DNA of 64,000 nt from Hymenolepis diminuta (taxonomy: Eukaryota > Platyhelminthes > Cestoda > Cyclophyllidea > Hymenolepididae). The translations under genes and the position numbers were made by a program. The notes beneath the pieces were generated by a model. That model was given only the letters and a program-made list of their open reading frames with translations. It had not been told where the DNA came from and made no database searches. This document shows positions 1 to 13,194 of the stretch, one piece after another (position 1 is the first letter of the stretch; each line of letters begins with the position of its first letter). The stretch is from contig CAADRB010000013.1 of the NCBI GenBank assembly GCA_900708905.1, positions 2,917,813-2,981,812 of the forward strand, read 5' to 3'.

Positions 1-440
1 CGACCTCGTCTGAGAACGTATGATTTGTGTTCGAGGTGTTGATGAGCAACATTCCTTGTATACTGTTGTTTCTTCAGACACTAGAAGATCCTGGGCAAGA
101 TGTCGCGCTTTCACTTCGCAGGATTTTCGCCCATCATGCCATGCCATACACTCTTCTCACAAACTCAGGTGCTCTGAGTTCATTTATTTGCATTGTTTTC
201 ATTCAGCAACTAATATCTAACTTTGGAAAGGAAAGATGTGGCGACCTGTAGAAATCTTGCGATGTCTAAATTGTTGTGGTTGGCTTTTATAAACACAATC
301 ACAGTTACAGGGTGTCTTTTCATTTCATTAATTAAAGTAGTATCTGCTATGAGATCCTCTGTTATAATAAATGCATAAATTATTATCGGGTTTGTTAAAA
401 TTACAAAAATATAAGTGTCCTCAAATACCTTACGCATCTT
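1..440 (-). mobile_element. mariner-like transposon, 5' part, truncated by window edge
   Basis: This is an inverted second copy of the element at 37,081-39,022. It covers the 5' terminal repeat (ending near 440, minus reading GATGCGTAAGGTATTTGAGG) and the region for the DNA-binding N-terminus of the transposase; the copy is cut by the window start. The frame around 210-340 (minus) reads like the mariner helix-turn-helix, but stops interrupt it soon after, so it is dead. Positions 1-283 differ from the other copy at only about two sites, while 284-440 differ at roughly one in ten. Confidence 0.85.
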
Positions 441-3400
441 GTATTATTAGACATTTGATTCGAGAGAGAATGGACGGTAGATGCATTTATTCCCCATGGA
501 TGTGACAAATAAGAGTGAACATGCACTACTCATGAAAGCAGTACTAAAGATAATGAAAATATTGCCCAGCTACTAACTTCTGCTGGCGAAATATCTTTAA
601 ATGTATTTTATTACTTTCCTTAATATAATTTTGGATCAGCACTGAAGTAAATCAAGACTGCCACCGAAATATTGCTCTCTAAAGTATTACTGCGACTTCA
701 TTTGTTCAGATACGGTAGATTAAGCAGGGAGACAGTAAAAGTTTGTCTTATGGTATCGAGATACTTATGTTAGGGAAATACGGCATCCGGGTGAGAATAA
801 GTTCCCAGGTGCGAGCGTGGAAAACTAATAACCGATGCACTCATTTATTTACATGCATAAAAGTTCTGTTCAATCTCCTGCTAATTACCACTACTCATGG
901 CAAATCAAATAATTATTAATCATTAATGCCCTGGGGATCATTTCATAATTCTGAATTTACGAGGTTTTTGAGGCACACGAATAGTGTCTTCTCCTACTAA
1001 ATGGGATGTCCACAATTAACCATTAAGCCTGAGATGGCTGAACTTCAATTTTCAGCCCCAATATACTCAAAGTTAGAATGCGGGGGAATATATGTATTAA
1101 GTACAACAAAGAAAATGACTGTGTTTTTGAGGGGTAATAACGAATAGCCGAGATATATTGGGGTCACCCAATGAATTCTTCAGTGGGAGCGTATTGCCAA
1201 TTGAAGAGGTCGCCGTTAGTTAATTTCGATGTCATTCAATGTTCCGAAGTTCGGATTATAGAATCATTTTTCTTTATATCTTAAGTTTTATCTCGCGTCC
1301 ACCTTGTCAAGGCTGAAAAACAAGTGGACTTACTGGTTGGTCACGGCATTTCAGTACATCTTTCCCTTCTTTAAGCTTTTTCATTTAGTAAATAAGATAT
1401 TAATTTGCTGTTTTTTAAGGAGCTGATATGGATGTAATGCATAGAATAATCCAATGAACAGCGAGGTATTTTGCTGCACCGACAAGAAAACCAAATATCG
1501 TCTCTTTTCTTTCTCAGGCTTTCCAGAACTTGGATTGGGTCTTAAATTTAAAACTGAACACGAGGATTTTACTAATTTAGAAAATCACCACATATATAGT
1601 GAGTGACACCTTAGTTTCACAAAATTGTAGAAGAAAACACAATCGAATTTTTAAAAATCAAAGATGAGCGGTGGTACCGCTTCCATCTTTGAATTTACGG
1701 AGCTACCAATTAACATAATGAGCTGTAGGTTCCAGCTAGTGAATTTCGTCTCTGGCTAAGAGCGGAGCCGTGAATTTGGAAAACTATTCGCATGCACTTT
1801 TAAAATGGCACGGGACTCCACCGTAGTTTCTGAGGCTTTGAATTTTACATCAAAGTACTTGATTGTCTTTGCATAGATCTGAATGCGTATTTCTGCAATG
1901 GCACATAAAGAAATGATTTTTATTCATTTCTTTAACTTTTAAAGTAGGAGTACTTTAACCTACCGCACTTTATTGAATTTTAATGGCTATTTACTTTTTA
2001 AATACCCTGCAATACTTCTAACCTGGAATAGTTATAAGTACAGTACTGAATTTAATCAACTAATTTGCCATTGATATTAAATTAACTATTACTACTTTAT
2101 TGTTTTTATTTCGAAATCTGAAGCTCCTGTTGCATTCTAGCGCATTTTACGTTAACAATCACTGACATAGGCCTCACTTGATTATCAATTATTGGATCAG
2201 GCTGACCTCAAATTGACAATCACGGAATCAGCTTGGTTCAACGTTTTCGACCGCCGAGTCAGCTTTCCTTAACTAGTTCGTCGATGGTATACGATTCTTT
2301 TACAATACGTGCCAATATAGGAATATTAAACAGCTGTAACTGTCTTATTACTCTCAGACCCATAACTCTTTATATGCGAACCGTTGCTGTTCCTCAATGA
2401 AAGTTTTGACGAGGTTGTGACTATCCTCATCTTACTCTGGGTAACTTAGACCGCAGCAATAGAAAAAAGACAAATCTATGGCGTGAAAGTCTTTATTAAA
2501 CAGTAGGTCCTAGCGAATATTATCATTATTTAGGTGATTAAATGAAATAATAATGATGATCTAATTTTACCATTAAATATTGTCTGTCCTTAAGGTCATG
2601 TTGAATACATATTACGGTCTGCATAGATGGATCAATAGTAGTTAATCCGAAATCATTTATACTCCAATACTAAAATATTCTGATTGCTGTCGCTCAGACC
2701 CTAAAGATTTGAGAGTAGAAAGAAGGCAGAGATACTATAATTCTTAGCCTACACGAAAATAGGAATTCTTAAATAAACTAAGTTACATTGCAATTAATTG
2801 GCCAACTGTCTGGCCGATGATCGACATAGGAGCTAAATTCTACTTCCGGGCACGATTCGAAAAAGCCTATAATCGAAAAAAGAGTGCGCTTAAGGAGCGA
2901 AGACTGCAAATTTTGTTTAGAAGCCCCGACAATATTCCTCTCACTTTCCAACTAGTACCGATGAAAAATATCGTCTTGCGTTGAAACACTAATTAATATT
3001 TCGTAAAAAAATTGGTTTGTTCTGCACACTTACACTTGAAAATGAAGGGCCAAGAATTTAAAATCTTCATTTAATTGGCCAGATTGTTTAATTCAAATTA
3101 TTTAATTGTTGAAAGCATTCTTAAGTGACTACTTCTATTCGTTTACGACGGCTGCTCAAATTCTTAGCTATCTCAACTCTGTTAAGATTTCTGTAAGCTT
3201 TCTCAGCCTCTTGGAGGAATGAATGAACTGAAGTGGCAAGGCCGACCATTCTGATTGAACGTCCGGTTATAAAGTATAGGGTATCAAGGCAAGAATTCCC
3301 TCAGTAGTCTAGAGGACGATTTTTGAACTTTGAATTGTGGAACGTGAAATATTATGCAAACTGAACCCCAAAACTAAATGATGTAAGACTCTGTTTTTCT

Positions 3401-4980
3401 GACTTTACCAACTGTATATCTCAATTATTACTAAAATGTACGAGGTATATAATAGTTCAGTTAATTTATTTTGTCAAAGAAAAGTATTTTATAATTTTTC
3501 ATAATAAAGTTTTGTCTTGTCACCTTTTCAATTAATCTATAAATTGTTTACAAAAACTGATTATTGAGCACTTACTGCTTGAGAACTTTACAAAATTTAT
3601 TTACACTTTATCATTTACATTTACCATTTTTATCCCCGTCCTTTTCCGTTCCTACCATTTCAGGGAAACTTGGAATTGTTAGCGTGAAACTACATCAGTG
3701 ATTTCACCTTGACAAGAATATTTTAAATTTATTTTAGATTAAAAATGCTAATAAATATAAGTACTATCACAACACTAGTATGCAAGTTCATTAAGGAACA
3801 TGCTAACGACACCTGACTAGCGTAGATAGAAGGTATCCTGGAGCGTCTCGATCCTTTTTGCGATTGGATATGCGTCAATATGCATCAGTCTAGTGATCAC
3901 TGGCTCGCAGATGAGGTCATTGATCATTTAGCTTCCAAATTACCGAATTTCAGTTACTTTAAATGCACCAGATCATATAAAATTCATTAGTCATCTATCA
4001 GAATTTCATCTACACATCCACGATATTTCAGGAATAGAAGAGACTTTTGAGAAGCCTATTCAGTTCTACAAGTAACTGACGAGTTATCTAGGCGACTATC
4101 CGGTAATTGAAAATGGAAAAAAAGCATCCGCCTATTCGAAGTTAGAAAAATTCCTGAATTTCATACTTCTTTCCTTTAAGACAATTACTATCCACCTTCT
4201 ATTCTGACTTTCGTCACGTTTTCCGAATGTTCAAGAAATGGAATTTATTAATAATTAAATGTAAGAGGATATTTTTTGCATCCCTAGCGAATTTAGGCCA
4301 AGCACAAATTATTTTTTAAGTAATTCATGAACGTAGTTATAAATTCCGTGAAAAGCTGTGGTACTCATCTTGGGAAAACCTGAATAAGCTGGAACGGACG
4401 AAAGTAAAATTCGGTTTCTGCTTGTTTCTACTAAACCGGACCTGAAGACTATATAACCAGCTATCCAACTTGTACATTGAATAATGGCTCTACTTAGATG
4501 AACCCATTCTACCCTCCGTTCAACTATGATAATTTAATTATACACCAAACATTAAGTTCAGCAAGATAAAAATTAATAAAATTTATCGGTCATTATAACG
4601 GTACACGTGATAATAATCAAAAGGCAATGCTTGAAAATAGCCCGACTTTATGTTAACTATTTATGAGCCACCTTCCAATTTAATTCGATTATGAATAAAT
4701 TGACGCACATCGGTTTAAAGAAAGAAACAAGCTTTGCCCACTCTAATTCATTATGAATATTTACAATCAAGCAGATTTCCCCATCTAAAAAGAAAGTCTT
4801 GCCTCAATCCAAAATGTTAGTGTGTTGATCGTCCAGTTTGTTGACAACCTCGAAAGCGCGAGTTAGCAACATAATCCGTTTAGTGGCATCAGTTAAAACT
4901 GGCAAAATTGCTTTTTATAGGTAGGCACAGCCTATTAAATAAAAGTAGGACAAAACTGACAATGAGTTTTTGACATATGA
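441..4980. other. AT-rich intergenic DNA, no gene recognised
   Basis: Downstream flank of SNRNP35. No open frame longer than about 70 codons and no recognisable domain on either strand. No tRNA, rRNA or CRISPR-like structure was seen. Confidence 0.5.
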
Positions 4981-4986
4981 TTTATT
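4981..4986 (-). promoter_or_regulatory. polyadenylation signal of SNRNP35
   Basis: AATAAA on the minus strand, about 80 nt past the SNRNP35 stop codon. Confidence 0.6.
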
Positions 4987-5067
4987 ATATGAAATTGTAA
5001 TTTTATATACAATTGCAATGCAATAAGAGGAACAAAAATAAACGCATCCCTGGAGAGATAACCATTA

Positions 5068-8000
5068 TCATGGTGATATTCTTCGAAGAGGTTGTCGAAA
5101 CGGTCGGGCGATTCCACCGAAACGTAGCTGTCCAGACTCCTTGAAGCCACCTAATCCACCACCCAACCGTCGTGGTTTCCATCCTGGAAGTGTTCGACCG
5201 AAACACGGTTCCAGAATCATCTAGAGAGGAATAGAAAAGACGTCATTAGAAACCGCGTTTTCACTGATTTTCAGGGATGACTCAGCATATTAATACACCT
5301 TTACTGAGTTTCTCAGTTTCGATTTAATTGCACTCGTAGTCTGATTTTGGGGTCATAGTCCTACTAGAAGAAGACTGTAGAAAGTATGCGAACTTAACGT
5401 GTGCTCATGTGCAAATGAATCGATCGAGGTGTGCGTTTAAGCAACTGAGACTGGGCTGCTATGCTGTCATACTGAAATAAACAAACGTGTGATAAATACT
5501 GTTAGGGTGGAATTTTTCTGATTCTGCATGATAACGGCTTTATCTTGATAGAACATAATTTTTGAACTCATAGTACGGTCTGGATTAAAACTTTACGCCA
5601 CCTAACTAATATTAGCGATCCACTATTACTAAAAAAGCATTTCAATCCGCTAATTTGAGTAACTTGATACCTACTAATCCAATGAAAGCAAAAAGAGGAT
5701 GAAAATATAATGAAACACCTTATTATTACGGTTTGCCCTTGGGGAAAGTCAAGTGAATTTTGTTATTCTTGAAATACCTACCTTATCGGGCTGTAAAAAA
5801 TAAGTATATGTTAAAATGCTGTATTCTTAGCTTTTCAAAAAGTAAATTGAGACAGTACAACTGAACGTTCTAATCAATCAATCGATCAATAAGCAAAGTA
5901 TTTGCTTAGAAATTTAGAGGACAAGTTATGACTTTTAAATTCTGGAACGTGAAGTACCCATTTAGTAAATATTTTACAAGCCGATCCTGAAAATAAAAGG
6001 TATCCTTACTTAATTCTTAACACCTGATCAATCTCCTCCCCTTTATCCATTATTGCACGATTTACTGTTACCCTATTTCAGTTGCTTTTCTATGAAAAAA
6101 TTGTCGTGGTTTAAAATATACTGATAATAATAATTAACTTGTTTAAACTACCCATTAGGATGACTTATTTATTCAATTTCTGACACCAAGGAGTTGTCAT
6201 GATGAGTCAGTATCGTGTGCGAGTCTGCTGCAGGTTCACAGCATTTGAGCAGCCAATTAATTAACCCTCTTAATTAAAACAAGCACACTCACATCTTCCT
6301 CGTCGTATAATTAAGACGATGTGGTGCTGAAAGTGCATTCAATTCAGCTCCCTAACTCCATCGAAATTCAATGTGTTAGACACGAAGAAAAGTAAAAATT
6401 GGCGTGCCAAAGAATAACCAATAAGAGAGAGAACCATGAAATCAATTTAGAAAAAATATTGCAATACACAAATCTTCTCATCATTGGCGGTGTTCAAACA
6501 TCAAAGTATTAATATAATTTACGTTAAGTTATGAAATGCCTCTATTTTCAATTATAATTCGTGTTTATTGTAAATAAAGTTCAAAGAATTTGCAGATTAT
6601 CTAAAATAATCACCAAATCCATCGAAATGAAGCTTTTGCTAGCACTCATTGGGGAAAGGAAAACGTTTGGGGGGGAGAGGAAACCTAGCCAAGAGTCACT
6701 ATGATTAGAAACCCGAATAGTGTCTGTTTTAATCAGCCCGACCAGCCCGATCTCCTAGATGAGTAAACGGTAAGTACCGAACTCGTGACCCCATTGACTA
6801 CTACGTCACCAGCTGCGGAGCTGTTGTTCTACTATGTTAACTAATTAATTGCCAAGCCTATTTAGGAGAGCACTTTTCCAACGCTCAACTTGGCTTAGGA
6901 AGTGGCATCAATGAGTCTACCCGATGAGAAACTCGAAGTCAGTGCCAAATCAGAACTTATCCCGAGCTCACTTCCAAACAAGCTCAATTGTTTAAATTAA
7001 TGTGCAAAGACGCAAGAAAATGGGAGGGCGTCTTTAGAAGGTTCACTCGTTTAAGGTCATCTGCGTACTCAAATTAGATGCCCTAAAATCAGTGTTTTAA
7101 TTTAAATTTCTTTTTTTCAATACGATTAATAGATTAAAATGTTTTGAATTTCAATGGCATTTACTTATTTTAATACTTTAGATACTATAAATTAGTACTG
7201 GAGAGTAGAAAATACATCAATAACCCCATTTGTGGAAATTTTTATATCATATAATGCTAATTTGAAAATAACCTTTGGGAATTGCAGTTAATACGAATTA
7301 AATCCACCCAAATAATATTCGAAATATACACACAAAAAGAAAGGAATCCGGAGATATTTTTTCAAAAGTTCCATTAACAAATAGAGGTACGATACAATAT
7401 TTCCCCTTTAAGAGTATGTAAAAATAGAAAATCAAATTAGCAAATAGATTTGAAGTGTTACTTAAAGACCTACAAGATTCTCAAGTGGTTTCAAAATAAT
7501 CACTCATTTATTTTATAACGTCTATAATAGAATCACTTCTAAAAGGTCACAAAAATTGTTCTTTTAATGTTATTACAAGACTACCTGAAGCTTCATCAGG
7601 ACTTGCGTTATACTAGAAAATGGCTGTAATGTATCTACGTAGAGTAAAGAAAACCATTACCCCTTCCAGCATTACGAACTACAATACAAGATGTAAAGAT
7701 GTTATCAGATTGTTTATATTAGGAGAGAACAAAGAGGAGGCTGCATTCTTTTAGCTAGTGAACTGTTAATGTACCTAAGTGGCGAAGTACAATTCAGTAC
7801 GAAGGAGTTAGACGATGGGAGAAAAGGATGGGTTATACGGAGAGCGGAATAAATTAGATAGAAAACCGGGTTAAATCGACACGCAATAGTTGGGTAAGCT
7901 CAATAGTTACTGTAGTTTTATAATAATCCATACCCACATTCTATCATCTCTCTTGTTAAACTTTACTAACCAGAGCGATTGGTCTCATTTCACTTGACCC

Positions 8001-11000
8001 CGTGACCTCTAATCTCTTGGTAGGCGCATATTTTACGCCAATAACGTATTTATGCCCTTTGAAATATGAAAACCGATATAGATATGTCCTTAAACGAAAA
8101 TAGAAGAAACTAACTGAAAAATTCTCGTTGAAACATTGATGACTCATCTTGAATGCTTTCATACATCCATTTTTATTATAAATTAAACCCTATCTTACCA
8201 GCTAATAAGCACACTTTTCTAACACAACTCTGAGTTTGAATTTTATTGAAGAGTACCTTAAATTAAATTTGCAAATTTTATACTCATTCACCTCATGACC
8301 CCGTGAAATCACTATTTGCCACAAAGTTTATCTTTACAACGGAAATTTCATTTTAATATAAGCACTAACGACAAAATTACTAAGTTACGATCCAAAGCCC
8401 TTTTAGGTTACTATAACGATAATAAAAAATTTAATGACCAGTTAGCTAAACTAGTCAGAATTTGCCTGATATGAGCAATCTATTTGTAGTCCAGTTGCAG
8501 ACGCTGCCATTCGCTGTCTAGACTATCTCCCGATTATTATTCAACGCAAAAAGCATAAATCGTGACAAAGTCACACGCCACTAAACAGATGAAGTGGGAT
8601 TTAATTTTTCTATATTCATCTAATTAAGTAGGGAGTTGTAAAGCACTATACACTATAATGGTTTGGAATATATGTATGTATGTAACGAATAAAATCATCC
8701 ACTAAGTTAAAGAGCGGAAAACATCTTTGAAACAGTAAATATTCTATTGGAGCAAATCAACCTATTTCAGGTATCCCATCTGTAAATGCCTTTGAATTAA
8801 AGATCAAAATGATCAATCGCTAACAAAAATGACCGAATGCTACTTTTCCAATCTGATAAGCTTACTTTGAACTAAGATGATCATTAGAAATTGCAGACCG
8901 GAACATTAGTTTCAAAAATGTGAATAAGGCTATCGCGGTATACGATTAGCATTTCTAAATGCTAACTTGGAATTTCACAGCATTATGCTGCTAAACGTAG
9001 AGCTCGAGACGAAAGCCGACGAATTGCCAGACCCAACGTACCCCAAGTTATAAGCTGGAAGAGTACACATATATGTCTACCACGTAGATAAAAATGGGGT
9101 TGCTCAACCAATCTTTATCAGGTAGCCTGTTAACAGAAGAGGTATCTTCTAGGACATACTTTGTGCCCTAAGTTTAAGACAAGACACAAAAGTTTATCAA
9201 TTTGCAAGACCTCCGTAAATATAAAGAGCGATACTTCGGAGGTAGAATGCAATTTTCTCATAAAAAAAGGTTCAGGATATCTCCCCTCTATCCATGTTAA
9301 ATGTAATGAGCTTAGGAAGGACTTTTATTGACCATTCACTCACCATAGCTCTTGGGCACTGAAAATTAGACCCTCACCTTTAGCCCTTAACAAATCTATT
9401 TCAGTACGAATTTCTTCTACTTCCGTCATAAGTGGTGAGCAAATAGTAATACAGATGGAATGGATTTCTACATAACCATAACTATAGCACGGTATACCAG
9501 TCAGACTATCAATAATATTTTATCTTAACTCCGAAAGTGAGTTTCATCGAACAATTATTTTCCAGGGTTCTAGTGACCAAATGAATTTCGCATCTTTTTC
9601 TCCGCAATACTCATATTAACGCATACCACCAAATATCATATGATACTACCGAAATAAAAAGCAGCTAACCTGTTCAAATCCGAGCATATCCACGAAAATC
9701 GATCTTAGATCAACTCTAACACCTTCGGAACAACCTGATGGCTTGAAGAAGTTGGAGGAACATCTCCAAGACTCTAGTACACGATTCGCGTCTCGTGGGG
9801 ATTTGAACCAGGCGAAGGCGTAACCCCGAGATTCCCCGGTGATTGGATGTTTCACAACTCGAACAAGAGGCCAGAGACTGTCTTTAGTTCGCGATTTGTG
9901 TTGCTCTGGCGATCGGTTGCGACTACGATGATGATGGTGGCTGTGGTGTCTGTCTTTCCGCCGATGTTTTCCCTCCCGTTCTGCATGCTTGACGACTGAG
10001 AGCAGTCGGGATAGAGTGGAATGGAGTTGATCGTGTTGGATATTTGGATGAAGACGACCAATAAATAGAGAAGCCTGAAACAGACAAGAATAAAAATTTA
10101 ATAGAATCGGCATATTGATCTCTGTTGTATCAGAAACGCCCGAATGAAATGAAAATGGGAGTGAAATTTACATTTTTGCAATCTCGTATATTGCCTTTCT
10201 TTGGACGTCAGGTAAATTAGAGCTGGATCGTGAAATGTGACCATGAAGCTGCAAGAGAATACAAATCCCCGTTCATGTGTGTAGTTGTCCCCCAAATGCC
10301 TCTAAAATTCTCCAACAAAAATTAAATTCTCAAGTTGTCTGAAGATTTTCAGGACAAAGAGGGCGCAAACAGCAAATCGAGCTTCAGAGATATTCCTATA
10401 TTTCAAGAAAGACACCTTCGTATCTTACTTTTCTCTCCATCTGATAACTGTAACATTTGAAGCTATACACCTTTATACCCAAGTCATATTTATAATACGA
10501 ACATTAACTGGTCATTTTAGTTGAACAAATGGGCTTAGCAATATTCTTCTAATTTCATCTATTTACTCCTTACCGTATGAAAATGAAACAGGCTACTATG
10601 ACAAATGCCGTGATTAAATCAACTGGTCAATAGGCTGTCACTATCAAGGATTCATGAAATGTGAACTTTTAATTGAGGGACCCGGAGGACACTGTTAGAG
10701 TCCAAAATGCTGATGCATTTCCAATATTAGAGTGGAATTTTTTATTTGCCACAAAAAGTTACCGGCATATTTATGAATATTTTTAACGACTGAAGATACC
10801 ATTTTCCAAAATTGAAAAACTCTCTTAGAAGAAGATCAACACTCTTAAGAGGTGCCAATATCGAGTGTTAAGGATTTCTCGAAAATTACTACTCGGCAAT
10901 AAATCTTCACGTGTTGATACGATAGATTGGACTTAACTAAGATGTTTAAAAAGAATATTAAACTAAATTCTTAAGCTCCACGAATTCTTGCTTATTCAAT

Positions 11001-12783
11001 AAGTGACGTAGATCGAACCCTATTGATATACATGCTGTGATTAAAATAACTGCCTAAAATGGTCTAAGTGCACGCCTGCAAAATCAAAGGTCACGAGATC
11101 GATGCTCATCGGTTGAAATCTAGTAACACGAGTGACCAACAGTACCAGTTAATTTTAACCAACAAGAGGGTTTGTCGAATACGAGTTTATCATCAGAGCG
11201 GCTCCAAAATACGATCACACCTCTCCAACTGGGGTTTGAGAAGTTTGTCTACAATGACCTATTAATTGCTTAAATTGCAGAATAACCAAAAACTGTCTTT
11301 ATACCCAAAATGTATTCAAGAGAACACTTTTGATGAAACTGTAACAATGAAATCGATGAAATCTCAAAGAATGTACGTCAAATAGAACTAACCCCCTCCG
11401 CGCCATTGTTACTTCTATCACGGTGGTCTCTCAAATGGGCAATCACTTTCGTCTCTTTTCTGTAACTTCTTGTCAATTTGAAACACCTATGCTCAGGTGA
11501 TTGGCCGTCGGTTGTCTTAAAAACGGCATTAAAAATTTCTCCTAACCCGTTGAATAGACGTATAAGTCACACTCCTGTTTCCCCTTAATTTGTTGACCTC
11601 AGATTATTTGGAGGCTTTTAGTAAGTGGAAGTTGCTGACCCTCTACGCTATTTTAAAACACAATTTCTGGTTAACAATGGCAAAGTTCTAGACATGACAA
11701 AAATCCCTAATTTATTGAAACTCGCCTCTATTACTACCGTTCTACTACAATGCTAAGGGTGTCTGATAAAACCACAATTTAAATTCTCTTTAATATAATG
11801 AGGGTGACCTCAGGATTACGTTTCTGCGGTCATAACGTGTAAAGGGCTTACTCGGCGGATTCCTCCGAAAATCCTGGGACCAATATTTAATCAAGACGAC
11901 TTCATCTTTGGGCTGTCATGAAATCTTCTAGGTCTTTACTCCATAACGCATTTCCAGTCATCAGAAATCAAGTCAAGGAAGTCTGCTCTCATAGACGAAA
12001 AAAACCGACATTTTGCAAATAGTGAGACCCAGTGTCAGAGGAATTCATGCTAGAACAATGAAATATAGTCCTACCTATATGCAAATTTTCTCAGAAAATT
12101 TATATATATATACACTATAATACAAATGCTACAAATTCTAATAACTTCAAATGCCCCCTTTCTGAATGAATTAGATCTTAGGAGAGATAAAGGAAAATCG
12201 TGTTCCCAAATCGAAATGAATGGAAAATTCTCAATTCCAGACAAAATTCCCTTACCCTTTCGCCAAATTTAGTAACATAAGGCTGTCATCTTGTCCAATT
12301 AGTATAATGTATACTAACCTTAGAAATAAACGAGCAGTCACACGTGATTACTAACCCGAATTCTACTAAATCGCGTATTTGCTAAATGAAAATGAAACCG
12401 AATCAAATTTCAATATGATCAGAACTTCAAAATCAGTCAGATTTGTGGAAAAAATACTCCGACTAATGACGTAAGTTCCATTAACACTAAAGTGCAGTAC
12501 ACTGCCGTAGCCTAAACGCAACGGAATTTATACTTAGCCCAAATTGCTACAGTGAAGATATTTACATTATGCTTACTTTGCCCATCTCCTCCACCTTTTC
12601 TTCACTCCAAAGCTTGAAATCCCGTTCAGGGAAGGAGGCCTCAGAGGGTCGATATTTTGCAGCCTGTGCTCGACAAACAGCTCTATCATGAGGAGGAATA
12701 TCCTCATCCACAACTGCATCTATGCTTCCACACTTCACCGCATCGTAGAATCCCAGTCCATCTACACGAGAATACCAACGATC
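5068..12783 (-). CDS. SNRNP35: U11/U12 small nuclear ribonucleoprotein 35 kDa protein
   Basis: Three exons on the minus strand: 12783-12577, 10074-9670 and 5220-5068, all phase 0, giving 254 residues plus an initiator Met; the human protein is 246. The family belongs to the U11/U12 di-snRNP of the minor (U12-type) spliceosome in the nucleus. Exon 1 carries the family signature CGSID...[11 protein letters not shown]. Exon 2 holds the RRM, with RNP2 SLFIGRL (residues 71-77) and RNP1 RGYAFAWF (152-159), then IFVD. Exon 3 has the diagnostic [13 protein letters not shown] and ESGQLRFGG blocks and ends at TGA. The introns are 2,502 and 4,449 bp. Two oddities: about 40 extra residues rich in His, Arg, Ser and Lys sit between RRM helix 1 and strand 2, and exon 1 has no start codon (an in-frame TAG directly precedes it). 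The AUG is probably supplied by trans-splicing or by an unseen upstream exon. Confidence 0.9.
6690..6825 (-). repeat. SINE-like repeat, diverged copy
   Basis: The minus strand shows GGTCACGAGTTCGGTAC, resembling a pol III box B, followed by the CTGATTA...GACA..ATTCG..TTTCT order seen in the better copies at 45.7 and 51.5 kb. It lies inside SNRNP35 intron 2. Boundaries are approximate. Confidence 0.4.
7929..8035 (-). repeat. SINE-like repeat, strongly diverged fragment
   Basis: The minus strand reads GGTCACGGGGTCAAGTGAAATGAGACCAATCGCTCTGGTTAG in order (positions 8010-7969), then AAGAGAGATGATAGAATG. This follows the body of the repeat at 45.7 kb. Weak; inside SNRNP35 intron 2. Confidence 0.3.
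11045..11250 (+). repeat. SINE-like repeat copy
   Basis: It shares with the copy at 45.66 kb the run CGCAAAATCAAA (here CTGCAAAATCAAA), then ATCGATGCTCA, GAGTGACCAACA and GAATACGAGTTTATCATCAG in the same order and spacing. It lies in SNRNP35 intron 1. A 65-codon open frame across it is chance. Confidence 0.5.
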
Positions 12784-12785
12784 CT
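12784..12785 (-). promoter_or_regulatory. candidate spliced-leader acceptor of SNRNP35
   Basis: Minus-strand AG preceded by CTCCTT. It opens SNRNP35 exon 1 at a codon boundary (GAT CGT TGG). Adding an AUG in front gives M-D-R-W-Y, which matches the M-N-D-W start of the human protein in position and spacing. Spliced leaders of several flatworms end in AUG (family knowledge); that one is used here is inference. Confidence 0.45.
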
Positions 12786-13194
12786 AAGGAGAGTCAACCA
12801 AACAAAAGCACTTCAAATGAGCTTTTAAAATAACCGAGATAATAAAGACATTATTAAGTGTTTGGAAAGGATATATTTAGCAGGACGGAGGACATGTTAC
12901 AAGTAGGGCTGGTTAGTTGAACCAAAAGCGCGCAGGTATTATAAAAACGACCAAACTGCGGGAGAGGGAAATAGCTGTTCCAGAGGCAAAAATAAGTCTA
13001 GAAACAGTGTTTTAGGAAGGTGTAAGGAGGAGAAGGTAAAGGAAAGGGGATACCAACACAAACAAACACACCAAACCACTTTCAACGCGCTCGAAAAGGG
13101 AAGAGGTCTATGACTGGTGCCATAAAAGGTTGTTTTTTTTACAAGTGAAGAGGTGAAATGAGGAGGAGGTTGTGTGTATGGGAAAATGAACGTT

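Noticed and set aside
20..251. Two 66-74 codon plus-strand frames at the window start, also seen inverted at 37.3-37.5 kb
   Set aside because: They are antisense shadows of the mariner transposase region; the repetition comes from the transposon, not from a conserved gene.
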